Of a stretch of DNA of 63,576 bases, positions 41,274 through 48,395 are shown piece by piece (position 1 is the stretch's first letter; each line of letters starts with the position of its first letter). The translations under genes and the position numbers were made by a program. Below the pieces are notes generated by a model. It saw only the letters and a list, made by a program, of their open reading frames with translations, was not told the origin of the DNA and made no database searches. Source of the DNA: a virus; the IMG/VR virus record IMGVR_UViG_3300005529_000035, positions 1 to 63,576 of that record. One strand, written 5' to 3'.

Positions 41274-42155
41274 CTACTCGTGGTTGAGTTCGTCGTGGTG
41301 CGGGGCCTGCGTCGCCGAGCCGGCCAGTTCGCCGACGTTCATGGCGGACAGGGCGGCCAGGGCGGAGTCCGATTCCCCGGCCGAGGCAGCGGCGGCCTTG
41401 ACGTGAGCGCCGGCCGTGGTCAGCGGCTCCCAGATAGACGCCGGGTAGCCCTGGTCAGGCTCGGACAGCCGCTGGCCGAACTGGGTCACGACCGTGCCGA
41501 TGTAGTCCAGGGCCTCGGACAGCGTGTGGATGCCGCGGCGCTTGGACTGCAGGCCCCCGGCAAGGGACTGGCTGGTCAGCTGCTGGGCAGCGGTGAACAT
41601 GTCCGAGGACACCCCGGACGATCCGTTCGCTGTGGTTGTCATGGGTGTATGCGCCCTTCCGTTAGTTGAGGCTGTCGGTGCATGGCCGTTGGTCTGCTGC
41701 GGCCCGTGGCCGTTCGCGGATGCCGGCGGGGTCACGGTGGAAGATCCCGGGGCGGCGGCGGGAGGCTGCACCGTCCCGGGATCGCTAGTGGCACGCCGGT
41801 CCCGGACGCGCTGACGGACGGCGGAGCCGGTACGCCCGAGCCTGCGGACCGCGTGACCGGGCCACTGGGAGACGTGCGTGCCGTTGGCCCGGCGCGCGTC
41901 GGAGCGGGCCCACCTGCGCTGCTGGCGCTCCAGCCACGCAGCGGCCTTCGCCTGCGAGAAGTGATGCGCCCTGATCTGCCGGACGCTCTGGCCCGCGCTG
42001 GCCGCTGCCTGCTTCCCCTTGATGCGGGCGCTGCCAGCAGCGCGGCGGGCACCAGGCGTGCCGTTCGCAGCGACCTGCTTGAGGACATGGCCGCCATAGA
42101 CTGCCGTACCCGCCATGATCAGGACGCAGATGAGGATCGCCAGTGCAAGACTCAT
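41274..42155 (-). CDS. Membrane-anchored protein, transfer-like block
   Basis: 293 residues: one N-terminal membrane helix (MSLALAILICVLIMAGTAVY), a basic Arg/Ala region, a Pro/Thr/Gly linker (residues ~120-185), and a C-terminal helical domain (RRGIHTLSEALDYIGTVVTQ) ending NVGELAGSATQAPHHDELNH. The same ending is present in the 42623 product (SVGELASSPHQAPVHTELN). It is in line with TraB and overlaps none of its neighbours. Probably a transfer accessory protein. Confidence 0.6.
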   Translation of the reverse strand: MSLALAILICVLIMAGTAVYGGHVLKQVAANGTPGARRAAGSARIKGKQAAASAGQSVRQIRAHHFSQAKAAAWLERQQRRWARSDARRANGTHVSQWPGHAVRRLGRTGSAVRQRVRDRRATSDPGTVQPPAAAPGSSTVTPPASANGHGPQQTNGHAPTASTNGRAHTPMTTTANGSSGVSSDMFTAAQQLTSQSLAGGLQSKRRGIHTLSEALDYIGTVVTQFGQRLSEPDQGYPASIWEPLTTAGAHVKAAAASAGESDSALAALSAMNVGELAGSATQAPHHDELNHE

Positions 42156-42170
42156 TGGTGGCCGCCTTTC

Positions 42171-42626
42171 CTAGCCCGCCAGCCACGCGCTGACCGAAGC
42201 CGCGAGCGCCTGGCCGGGAATCGTCGTGGCCACGTACACCTGGTGGATGAAGCCCCCGGCGACCATGGCAAGCACGATGGGGACGACGATCGCCGTCAGC
42301 GCGGCACTCGGCGACGGGGCCCAGATCAGCGCGACCACGGTCCCGGCGAGCATGAACAGCGCCAGGATGACCACGGCGGCGTTGATCAGGCCCGCGTACT
42401 GGCCGCCGACCGTCGTGGTGGCCCAGCCCACGGCACGCGCCGCGACCGAGCCGAGGCCTGCGGCGGCGAGGACTGAGCCGCCGCAGTACATCAGGATGAT
42501 GTTCAGGCGCCCCAGCCACGGGTGGGTCATGGACGGCAGGTGGCTCATGTGCTTGGAGATCACCATGGCCACGGCGATCGTGATGATGCCGATCACCGAT
42601 GAGGCGATAGCGGCGATGATGGTCAT
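42171..42626 (-). CDS. Multi-TM membrane protein
   Basis: 151 residues with four to five hydrophobic helices (IASSVIGIITIAVAMVISKH, LNIILMYCGGSVLAAAG, AAVVILALFMLAGTVVALIW, AIVVPIVLAMVAGGFI). Size and helix number resemble pilin- or T4SS-like inner membrane subunits of actinomycete plasmids. It overlaps the upstream gene by ATGA. Confidence 0.6.
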   Translation of the reverse strand: MTIIAAIASSVIGIITIAVAMVISKHMSHLPSMTHPWLGRLNIILMYCGGSVLAAAGLGSVAARAVGWATTTVGGQYAGLINAAVVILALFMLAGTVVALIWAPSPSAALTAIVVPIVLAMVAGGFIHQVYVATTIPGQALAASVSAWLAG

Positions 42627-42979
42627 GGCCGGCCCCCGTTCAGCTCGGTGTGGACCGGGGCCTGATGAGGTGACGAGGCCAGTTCGCCAACGCTGGTGTT
42701 CAGCAGCCCGTCGAGTGCGGAGATCGCCTCAAGGCAGGTGCGCCCGGCTGAGCGGATAGCCTCGGCGGCCTGGTGCACGGGGTCGCTGATCTCCGGGCCA
42801 TATCCGGCGTCGATGAGGTCGTTGCCCATCACCGACACGGCGTTGCCGAGGAAGCCCACCCCATCGGCGAGCGCGTCAAGGATCTGGCGCTTCAGGTGGA
42901 TGTCACCGAGGCCAGATACGGCAATCACTGCGTCGGCAGCGTTGTCAAGCGGCTCGAAGACTGAGGGAAGGCGGGTCAT
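42623..42979 (-). CDS. Small protein sharing C-terminal motif with 41274 product
   Basis: 118 residues, all helical, with a core GDIHLKRQILDALADGVGFL, DPVHQAAEAIRSAGRTCLEA and the ending SVGELASSPHQAPVHTELNG. The C-terminus matches that of the larger 41274-42155 protein, so the two are a gene pair sharing a domain. Function unknown. Confidence 0.6.
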   Translation of the reverse strand: MTRLPSVFEPLDNAADAVIAVSGLGDIHLKRQILDALADGVGFLGNAVSVMGNDLIDAGYGPEISDPVHQAAEAIRSAGRTCLEAISALDGLLNTSVGELASSPHQAPVHTELNGGRP

Positions 42980-43401
42980 CAGGGCCTCCGTGATGGTTGC
43001 GCGTCGGTGATGACGCGGACGGTGACCGGCTCACCGGAGATTGCGTACGGGGCCTCAATGGCCATGTCGGCGTGAGCGGGCTCAAGCACCGGGGCGGCCG
43101 GGCGCAGCACCGTTGCCTGTGCCACGGCGTGCAGGGCCGCACGCTCGGCCGGTGCCGGCATGCCGGGACGCCAGGTTGACGAGGTGGCCATCAGGTACCC
43201 GAACCAGGCGGTTCCGGCGATCGCGGCAGCAGCAAGGACGCCAATGAGCAGGTGGACCACGCCAAGAGCGGGACCGCCGATCACGGCGCAGGCCACAGCC
43301 GCAGCCGCCACGGCCACGCCAGCGAGCCAGCGCAGCCCCCTACGGCGCGAGCCACCGGACGTGATCACGACCGTCTCCGGGCGCCTGAAGATGATGCTCA
43401 T
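42979..43401 (-). CDS. Two-TM membrane protein
   Basis: 140 residues: a basic start (FRRPETVVITSGGSRRRGLR), two membrane helices (~24-70: WLAGVAVAAAAVACAVIGGP, VHLLIGVLAAAAIAGTAWFG), then a soluble tail. One-base overlap with the downstream gene and ATGA-type overlap with WhiB upstream show tight operon structure. Confidence 0.6.
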   Translation of the reverse strand: MSIIFRRPETVVITSGGSRRRGLRWLAGVAVAAAAVACAVIGGPALGVVHLLIGVLAAAAIAGTAWFGYLMATSSTWRPGMPAPAERAALHAVAQATVLRPAAPVLEPAHADMAIEAPYAISGEPVTVRVITDAQPSRRP

Positions 43402-43694
43402 GCCGCAGCCTCCATCTGGCGCTCGGTACGGATGACCCGGCGCTCCTGCTCCGAGGTGGCACCCCAGACGCCCCAGTCGTCAGCGCGGGAGGTCCGCAGG
43501 GCGTACTCAAGGCATTCCTGCTGCACCGCGCAGCCCTCGCAGATCCGCTTGGCCGGGCCGGAGGGCTGGCCCTTCTCCGGGAAGAAGGCTTCGGGGTCAG
43601 TGTCCAGGCATGACGCCCAGTCCATCCACTCCAGGTCGCGGGCCTGCTCCAGGATCTTGAGCAGGCGCATCATCGGCTTGGCGCCCCCGCTCAT
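43398..43694 (-). CDS. WhiB-family transcription regulator
   Basis: Ninety-eight residues. Cys29, Cys52, Cys55 and Cys61 (WASCLDTDPEAFFP, ICEGCAVQQEC) are the Fe-S ligands, followed by the GVWGAT turn and a basic C-terminus (ERRVIRTERQ). The layout is a complete WhiB. Many actinophages carry one to control host or lysogeny genes. A second WhiB is at 61375-61749. Confidence 0.9.
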   Translation of the reverse strand: MSGGAKPMMRLLKILEQARDLEWMDWASCLDTDPEAFFPEKGQPSGPAKRICEGCAVQQECLEYALRTSRADDWGVWGATSEQERRVIRTERQMEAAA

Positions 43695-43903
43695 GCAGAC
43701 CGCCCTCCCTCAACAGCGATGAGGTGGCCACGGCCTGCCCCGGCGCTGCGGGCGAGTTCGATGAACTCGGCACGGCCGGACAGGCCGGTGGCCTCGGCGA
43801 TGCCCTGGTCGATGTAGCCCCAGCCGCGGACAAGGGAATCCAGGCGCTGCTCGACGGCAGCGAGGCGCTGCTCGTGGTCGCAGCAGGGCTGGGGCTTGCT
43901 CAT
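43691..43903 (-). CDS. Small coiled protein
   Basis: Seventy residues from ATG 43903 (MSKPQPCCDHEQRLAAVEQR). A CCDHE start and heptad-like coil, then TGLSGRAEFIELARSAGAGR. It overlaps both neighbours by four bases in a tight regulatory operon. Unrecognised. Confidence 0.55.
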   Translation of the reverse strand: MSKPQPCCDHEQRLAAVEQRLDSLVRGWGYIDQGIAEATGLSGRAEFIELARSAGAGRGHLIAVEGGRSA

Positions 43904-44157
43904 GACGCCACCGCCTCGGTCTCGCCGGACAGGACGTCGACTTCGGACCCGGCGTAGCGGTGATGGCCGCCGAGGGTGCGCTTGTAGCGGATCTTGCCGG
44001 CCTTTGCCCACCGGGTGAGGCTGCGCGGGCTGACCGCGAGCTTGCGGGCGGCAGGACCGGGAAGCAGCCAGATCTCGCCGTCTGGGCGGCTGGGAGAGGT
44101 GCTGTCCATCGTCCGGGTCGGTCCAATCGGCTCGGTTGACTGCTCTGACCGCTTCAC
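43900..44157 (-). CDS. BldC-like/MerR-type DNA-binding protein
   Basis: Eighty-five residues from ATG 44157; ATG 44109 is an alternative start. LLPGPAARKLAVSPRSLTRW, AKAGKIRYKRTLGGHHRYAG is the winged HTH of BldC or helix-turn-helix excisionases. It probably regulates the minus-strand block or serves as excisionase. Confidence 0.8.
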   Translation of the reverse strand: MKRSEQSTEPIGPTRTMDSTSPSRPDGEIWLLPGPAARKLAVSPRSLTRWAKAGKIRYKRTLGGHHRYAGSEVDVLSGETEAVAS

Positions 44158-44174
44158 GGTAACTCATTGCCGGA

Positions 44175-44192
44175 GAATATTCAAGAACATTC
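44175..44192. promoter_or_regulatory. Tandem GAAYATTC operator
   Basis: GAATATTC (44175-44182) and GAACATTC (44185-44192) lie ten base pairs apart, each near-palindromic, in the divergent promoter between the BldC-like gene and the 44309 gene. This spacing places both on one DNA face. It is a likely regulator site. Confidence 0.55.
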
Positions 44193-44202
44193 GTCAACCG
44201 TC

Positions 44203-44208
44203 TATGCT
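44203..44208 (+). promoter_or_regulatory. -10 box TATGCT
   Basis: TATGCT fits TANNNT in the divergent region, upstream of the hairpin at 44228-44260 and of the 44309 gene. Confidence 0.4.
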
Positions 44209-44227
44209 TGGACGTGCCAGGTTCCGT

Positions 44228-44260
44228 GTGCCCCGCTGCGGGCTGGACGCAGCGGGGCAC
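44228..44260 (+). terminator. 13-bp hairpin in leader (attenuator-like)
   Basis: GTGCCCCGCTGCG / CGCAGCGGGGCAC with a seven-base loop lies between the likely promoter and the start at 44309. It may attenuate or insulate transcription. Confidence 0.55.
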
Positions 44261-44308
44261 TCTGGAGAACAATTGGGGACGGACCTGGTTAGCGGAAGGA
44301 GTCCAGCA

Positions 44309-44500
44309 GTGAAGATCGAGTTCATGTGGAAGACCGGCGACTCGAACACCGGCAACTGCCCAGCGAGGTACCGGGCACCCGGCGGCTACGTCATCCAGGG
44401 CAAGCGCCTGGATGACGAGACCCGCGCCCAGCTGCGCGACCTCGGCACCGATGAGGACGCCGTGTTCGTGCCGGACGATGTCATCGACGGGCTGGCCTGA
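44309..44500 (+). CDS. Small protein preceding DUF6879 gene
   Basis: Sixty-three residues (VKIEFMWKTGDSNTGNCPAR...) with AAGGAG before the GTG. Short proteins with this GNCPARYRAPGGYVIQGKRL pattern commonly precede DUF6879/XRE pairs in actinomycetes. Function unknown, probably part of the same regulatory system. Confidence 0.7.
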   Translation: MKIEFMWKTGDSNTGNCPARYRAPGGYVIQGKRLDDETRAQLRDLGTDEDAVFVPDDVIDGLA

Positions 44501-45030
44501 TGGGCATCCCTATCGCTGAGGACGAGTTCGGCGACCTGCTCAAGTCGTTCGGGCGCACGGCGTTCCGGTTCGAGACCCGCGAGTCCTACGCCCTGGACTA
44601 CGAGGAAGCCGACTTCGATGACTTCCTCGCCGGCCACCCGACGCCGCCACCGGACCTGGACTGGTGGCGGCCGTGGCTGGAGCAGATCGCCCATCTCACA
44701 GCCGAAGGCCGGGAAGTGCAGCGCGTCCGCGTCCTGGCCGAGCCGCCGAGCGACTACCAGCGCTGGGAGATGTGGGGAGCGCGGTGGAACATCAGCGCCG
44801 GGGAGCGCGTCGGCTACCTGACGCGCCAGCGGGCCCGTGATCTCGGCCTGCCGGACGCTGACTGGTGGCTGCTTGATGATGAGCGCGTGATCACCATGGG
44901 ATTCGACGACGACGGGCGCATCACCGGCAAGATGCTTGTCATCGATCCTGCGGTGATCACCCGTTACCGTGCTTGGCGGGACCTGGCAGTCCGTAACGCC
45001 ACCCCGGCGGAAGTGACCGCCGCCGCCTGA
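44500..45030 (+). CDS. DUF6879 family protein
   Basis: 176 residues. DEFGDLLKSFGRTAFRFETR, LDWWRPWLEQIAHLTAEGRE, VQRVRVLAEPPSDYQRWEMW and DWWLLDDERVITMGFDDDGR are the conserved blocks of DUF6879, which pairs with DUF5753-XRE regulators in many actinomycetes. It starts on the stop of the previous gene. Confidence 0.85.
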   Translation: MGIPIAEDEFGDLLKSFGRTAFRFETRESYALDYEEADFDDFLAGHPTPPPDLDWWRPWLEQIAHLTAEGREVQRVRVLAEPPSDYQRWEMWGARWNISAGERVGYLTRQRARDLGLPDADWWLLDDERVITMGFDDDGRITGKMLVIDPAVITRYRAWRDLAVRNATPAEVTAAA

Positions 45031-45044
45031 CCCCGAGGACCCCG

Positions 45045-45905
45045 GTGCGACCGACTGGAGAATGGCTCAACCAGCCCGGCGGCCTTGCGGAGCGCCTCCT
45101 GCGCCTCCGCAAGGCCGCCGGGCTTACCGGCACTGTGCTCGCGGCTCAGCTTGGCTGGACGCCGTCCAAGGTGCCCAAGCTCGAGAACGGGCGCCAGATG
45201 CCGACCGAGGCCGACATCACGGCATGGGCTAACGCCACCGGGCAGCCGGACGCCATCCCGGAACTGCTGGGCATGCTTGCCGAGGCTCAGGTCGTGCACC
45301 GGCAGTACCGGCACCAGCTGCGCCGCGGGCTCGCGGGCATCCAGGAGGAACTGCAGGGGTTCGTGCGGGAGGCCAAGCGCATCCGCAACTTCGAGATCAT
45401 GTTCATCCCCGGGCTGCTGCAGACACCCGACTACGCCCGGTACCGGATGCTGGACGCGGTGCGCAATCACGGGTTCGCCGAAGAAGGCGTGGACGCCGCA
45501 GTGGCGGCGAAGATGCGCCGGCAGGAGATCCTTTACGAGAGCGACCGCGAGTTCGAGTTCGTCATCATGGAGGTCGCGCTCTGGGTACGCGTGTGCCCGG
45601 CTCCCGTGATGCTCGGCCAGCTGGACCGGCTCCAGACCGCCAGCGGGCTCAGCAACGTCACGCTCGGCATCATCCCGCTGGACGCCGAGCTCGACCTGGC
45701 CCCGGACGTCGGGTTCCTGATCGCCGATGACGTCGCCTACGTCGAGACTGCGGCATCGGAGGACATGCTGCGTGGCGAGGAAGCGGCCACTTACAGCCGC
45801 TTTGCTGACCGGCTGCGAGCCGAGTCTGTGACAGGCGATGAGGCTCGCGCTCTGATCACGTCCGCAGCACGCAGATTGCGCCAGGGCATGGGAGACGGGG
45901 AGTGA
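45045..45905 (+). CDS. XRE-family regulator with DUF5753 domain
   Basis: 286 residues from GTG 45045. HTH at ~17-65 (LLRLRKAAGLTGTVLAAQLG, then PSKVPKLENGRQMPTEADI). The rest is DUF5753 with FIPGLLQTPDYARYRMLDAV, RRQEILYESDREFEFVIMEV and DVAYVETAASEDMLRGEEAA. It is the partner of the DUF6879 gene. The same architecture regulates many actinobacterial pathways, often as a toxin-antitoxin-like or stress module. Confidence 0.9.
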   Translation: MRPTGEWLNQPGGLAERLLRLRKAAGLTGTVLAAQLGWTPSKVPKLENGRQMPTEADITAWANATGQPDAIPELLGMLAEAQVVHRQYRHQLRRGLAGIQEELQGFVREAKRIRNFEIMFIPGLLQTPDYARYRMLDAVRNHGFAEEGVDAAVAAKMRRQEILYESDREFEFVIMEVALWVRVCPAPVMLGQLDRLQTASGLSNVTLGIIPLDAELDLAPDVGFLIADDVAYVETAASEDMLRGEEAATYSRFADRLRAESVTGDEARALITSAARRLRQGMGDGE

Positions 45906-46465
45906 TCGACCCCGGAAAGCTGGGCTACTACGAGAGCCGGCCCGGCAGCGGCATCTGGTCCCACCCTGAGCGCGCCAACAGCAGGTACGAGCCCCGGGTC
46001 TGCGAGAACACCACCTGTGGCAAGGAGTTCATGGCAGAACGCCGACCGAAGCTGCCACCCCGGTTCTGTTCACAAACGTGCTGGGGCCAGTCCCGGCGCA
46101 AACCTGACGCGGGATACGGGCCGTTGCATGAGCGCGTTTTCAAGGCCCGCGGCCGAGCCAGGGAGCAAGCCTGTGTTGACTGCGGCGCGCAAGCCCGTCA
46201 CTGGAGCCAGAAGCACGGAACGACGGGGCAAGACCCCTATGACTATGAACCTCGATGCATCATGTGTCATTACGGAACGGACGGCTATGACTATGAGGCG
46301 CGATCACGAGGGGAAGCCCACGCGCACTCCAAACTCACCGAGGAGCAGGTGCGGGAGATCCGCGTGAGTACGGCCCCTCAGCTGGAGTTGGCCACGCTTT
46401 ACGGCGTCTGCCAAGCTTCGATCTCCCTCATCCGTCAGCGGAAAACGTGGAAGCACGTTGCGTGA
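45902..46465 (+). CDS. HNH-type homing endonuclease (zinc-containing)
   Basis: 187 residues from GTG 45902 overlapping the XRE stop (GTGA). A first zinc pair CENTTCGKEF and SQTCWG, a helical PLHERVFKARGRAREQACVD, a zinc pair CVDC and CIMC with H-W-S-Q-K-H, and a C-terminal HTH ending RQRKTWKHVA, as in the HNH product ending at 13510. This is a homing nuclease that has joined the operon rather than keeping its own structured leader. Confidence 0.75.
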   Translation: MIDPGKLGYYESRPGSGIWSHPERANSRYEPRVCENTTCGKEFMAERRPKLPPRFCSQTCWGQSRRKPDAGYGPLHERVFKARGRAREQACVDCGAQARHWSQKHGTTGQDPYDYEPRCIMCHYGTDGYDYEARSRGEAHAHSKLTEEQVREIRVSTAPQLELATLYGVCQASISLIRQRKTWKHVA

Positions 46466-46490
46466 CCTGGCCAAGGGGAACCGGAAGCGG

Positions 46491-46595
46491 ATGCGTGAGG
46501 TGGCGATCCTGGAGTTCCGGGACGGGCTGATCTCAAGCCTGCGGGAATACTGGTCGAGCGTCGTCGTGGGCGATCTAGCGCTGGCCCGCGAGTAG
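46491..46595 (+). pseudogene. C-terminal fragment resembling SnoaL-like domain
   Basis: Thirty-four residues (MREVAILEFRDGLISSLREY...) match the final strand and helix of SnoaL/NTF2-like proteins (FRDG.I...REYW). No N-terminal part is present, so a gene was lost or cut by the neighbouring HNH insertion. Its TAG forms the start of the next -10 box. Confidence 0.35.
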
Positions 46596-46598
46596 CCT
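46593..46598 (+). promoter_or_regulatory. -10 TAGCCT of leaderless gene
   Basis: TAGCCT, eight bases before ATG 46607. The TAG is also the stop codon of the fragment upstream. Confidence 0.5.
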
Positions 46599-46606
46599 GC
46601 CACCCG

Positions 46607-46858
46607 ATGAGCACCGATCTCTGGTACCGGCCAGTGCCGAAAGACCAGCCGCCAGCCGAGACGCTGCCTTACCCGCTCAAGCGGGCCATTGCGCGGCGCT
46701 ACTGGGACCACGACGGGACATTGTGCGGCGATGAGCTTGAGTTCACCGCAGCGGACGTTCCGTATCTGGAGGGACTCGCCGATGGTGGCGTTGAGGGTGC
46801 CCGGGAACTCATCGGCGCGATCCGTGAACACGGCGCGGTAATTCTCTGGATCAGGTGA
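46607..46858 (+). CDS. Small leaderless protein
   Basis: Eighty-three residues (MSTDLWYRPVPKDQPPAETL), helical core PYPLKRAIARRYWDHDGTLC, ending HGAVILWIR. Leaderless start behind TAGCCT. Similar short orphan proteins occur in actinomycete genomes. Function unknown. Confidence 0.65.
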   Translation: MSTDLWYRPVPKDQPPAETLPYPLKRAIARRYWDHDGTLCGDELEFTAADVPYLEGLADGGVEGARELIGAIREHGAVILWIR

Positions 46859-46913
46859 GCCCTGGACCTCGTGGTGGGGTGGCAGCGGCGGGGATCTGGT
46901 GGTGGAGCGGGAG

Positions 46914-46919
46914 TAGCCT
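46914..46919 (+). promoter_or_regulatory. -10 TAGCCT of leaderless gene
   Basis: TAGCCT with six bases before ATG 46926. Confidence 0.5.
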
Positions 46920-46925
46920 GCGGGC

Positions 46926-47156
46926 ATGACCTGGCCCCCGCGGATGCCCGAGGATGCGGTGCGCGCTCACATCGCAACCGACCCCGAAGCCCTCAGGCTC
47001 ATCAAGACCAAGCCGTACGTCATCCTGCAGCCTGCCGTGCTCACGGGCCATACGCTCGGCTCGATCAGGATCAGCAAGCGGGGCCTGATCCTGGCGAGGC
47101 AACTGCGGGACGGACAGGACGTGGGAGAGTGCGTGCTCGCTGACCCGCAGGAGTAG
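46926..47156 (+). CDS. Small leaderless protein
   Basis: Seventy-six residues (MTWPPRMPEDAVRAHIATDP). Compact alpha-beta layout: a helix with LIKTKPYVILQP, strands TGHTLGSIRISKRG, then a C-terminal helix. Leaderless, part of a run of three similar small genes with TAGCCT boxes. Unrecognised. Confidence 0.6.
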   Translation: MTWPPRMPEDAVRAHIATDPEALRLIKTKPYVILQPAVLTGHTLGSIRISKRGLILARQLRDGQDVGECVLADPQE

Positions 47157-47159
47157 CCT
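47154..47159 (+). promoter_or_regulatory. -10 TAGCCT overlapping stop
   Basis: TAGCCT, six bases before ATG 47166. The TAG is the stop of the 46926 gene. Confidence 0.5.
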
Positions 47160-47165
47160 GCGGCC

Positions 47166-47423
47166 ATGCGCGCTGAGTACGACGCCGATGCTGACGCCCT
47201 TTACCTGTATCTCACGGACGCCGAGGTGGCCCGGACGGTTGAGGTCGGCGCCAGCACGATGGTGGACCTGGACGCCAGCGGCAGCGTCGTCGGCATCGAG
47301 GTGCTCGACCCGGACCGGCTGTGGCCGCTGCCGGAGATCCTGAAGCGGTGGGAGATCGCACCGGACGATGCGCTGATGCTCATGACGTACTGCCCGTTCC
47401 GGTGCTCGGTGACCGTGGGCTAG
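47166..47423 (+). CDS. DUF2283 family protein
   Basis: Eighty-five residues: MRAEYDADADALYLYLTDAE, TMVDLDASGSVVGIEVLDPD. This is the small beta-alpha fold of DUF2283. Leaderless. Function of the family is unknown. Confidence 0.85.
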   Translation: MRAEYDADADALYLYLTDAEVARTVEVGASTMVDLDASGSVVGIEVLDPDRLWPLPEILKRWEIAPDDALMLMTYCPFRCSVTVG

Positions 47424-47528
47424 ACGCCCCCCGCGTAGGATCACCTCGGCGGGGTCACCCCCTGGACCGGGACTGCAGAAGGCTTCGATCACCTGGGGGT
47501 GGTCCCGCTGCCTGGTGCCCGGGGCGTC
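47423..47528 (+). terminator. Large hairpin between convergent genes
   Basis: GACGCCCC / GGGGCGTC closes ~100 bases. Inside, GGGGTCACCCCC (47451-47462) pairs with GGGGGTGGTCCC (47495-47506), 12 bp with two G-U that are only possible on the plus strand. It separates a plus gene from a convergent minus gene and is probably a terminator. Confidence 0.5.
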
Positions 47529-47563
47529 TGGTGGTGGGCGGTGCTGGTGATCAGGGCGCTGAT

Positions 47564-47854
47564 CTAGGCCCTGGGCAGCGAGGCAGGATGCGGCACGTAC
47601 CCGAGATGCGCCTGGCACTGGCAGCCGTCTACCGGGCCCCATGACGGGCACAGGTCGTCGTAGCCGGCGTGGTGGCCGCAGGGGAAGTTCGTCGGCCGGC
47701 TGAAGTCGGGCCACTCCTCCCGGTCGCACCCGCAGTCCGATGCGTGGAGGCGCTCAGCTCGCTTACCGCACTCGGCGCAGGCCAGGAACGGGTTCGCTGG
47801 CGTGATCGTCAGGTGAGTACGCGTGTGGGTGTGCGTCAGGGTGGTCACGGCCAT
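47564..47854 (-). CDS. Cys/His-rich zinc-binding protein
   Basis: Ninety-six residues, leaderless (TAGAAT six bases before the ATG). CAECG, then Cys-x-Cys (SDCGCD), CGHH and DGCQCQAH give at least two candidate zinc sites. Its promoter block is duplicated at 48396-48451 next to another small minus-strand zinc protein. Function unknown. Confidence 0.6.
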   Translation of the reverse strand: MAVTTLTHTHTRTHLTITPANPFLACAECGKRAERLHASDCGCDREEWPDFSRPTNFPCGHHAGYDDLCPSWGPVDGCQCQAHLGYVPHPASLPRA

Positions 47855-47856
47855 GG

Positions 47857-47912
47857 GCCAATTCTACCGTCACGGGCAGTAGCGGGAGCGGTGCGCACGG
47901 TATTATGTTCGA
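47857..47912. repeat. Divergent promoter block, copy 1
   Basis: A 56-bp block that recurs at 48396-48451 with 44 of 56 bases identical. It contains a minus -10 TAGAAT (47866-47861) and a plus -10 TATTAT (47901-47906) followed by GTTCGA. It drives a minus-strand small gene and structured element B. Confidence 0.65.
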
Positions 47913-48000
47913 TGGCGCCTAAAATGGCGCCGCTGGCTCGGTGCGGTGAACACCGGCCAGCGACTTGACCGCACCGATCACGGCTAAGGATCACGGTGAA
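47913..48000 (+). ncRNA. Orphan pseudoknot RNA (element B)
   Basis: After the TATTAT/GTTCGA promoter: GGCGCC-taaaat-GGCGCC hairpin (47914-47931), stem CGCTGGC (47931-47937) / GCCAGCG (47956-47962), whose loop TCGGTGCGGT (47938-47947) pairs perfectly with ACCGCACCGA (47968-47977). A ten-bp second stem over a seven-bp first stem is a strong H-type pseudoknot. No endonuclease gene follows. A competing CGGTG/CACCG hairpin exists. Confidence 0.65.
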
Positions 48001-48123
48001 GCCCAGTGGCAACGATACCCATTAAGCCCCCAGATGCGGGCTTGCACTCCCCGATACATCATCCTTACGCCTCGTAGCCGGCGATGCACGAAGCGCCGTG
48101 CGGTCTCACCAAGATCGCCTGCT
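48001..48123. other. Region after element B, no clear gene
   Basis: Only short, stop-interrupted frames are present. A 24-codon frame after GTG 48006 and a 23-codon frame after ATG 48084 are separated by a TAG. No homing endonuclease signature can be read. It is probably the remains of a lost ORF. Confidence 0.4.
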
Positions 48124-48393
48124 TCACCGGTCACGTCCTGCCGAAGGCGGCGTGACTGCCAGACCCTCCGACCACCACAGGCGCAGGCGGTGGAAGCGCT
48201 GCTGGCGGGTGGGGGCGGCGTACAGGATCTCAGTGACGACGGCGGGCTGCGGGGTCACCGTCATGGTCCCGAGCGCGGTCCCGCAGGCCGGGCAGACCGT
48301 GGGGACCGTGACTGGCCGGTCGTGGCCGGGCTCCAGTGGTACGGAGAACGTCAGCGAGCCGCCTGAGCGGTGGTCGCAGTCCTGGTCGCTCAC
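48124..48393 (-). CDS. Small zinc-ribbon protein
   Basis: Eighty-nine residues from GTG 48393, leaderless behind TAGAAT. Cys/His in MSDQDCDHRSGG and CPACGTALGTMT make a zinc ribbon. The rest is helical (RQQRFHRLRLWWSEGLAV). It shares the promoter block with the 47564 gene. Function unknown. Confidence 0.6.
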   Translation of the reverse strand: MSDQDCDHRSGGSLTFSVPLEPGHDRPVTVPTVCPACGTALGTMTVTPQPAVVTEILYAAPTRQQRFHRLRLWWSEGLAVTPPSAGRDR

Positions 48394-48395
48394 CA

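Noticed and set aside
47965-48366. A 133-codon plus-strand frame after element B
   Set aside because: Most of it is antisense to the 48124 zinc gene; no nuclease or other motif is visible.
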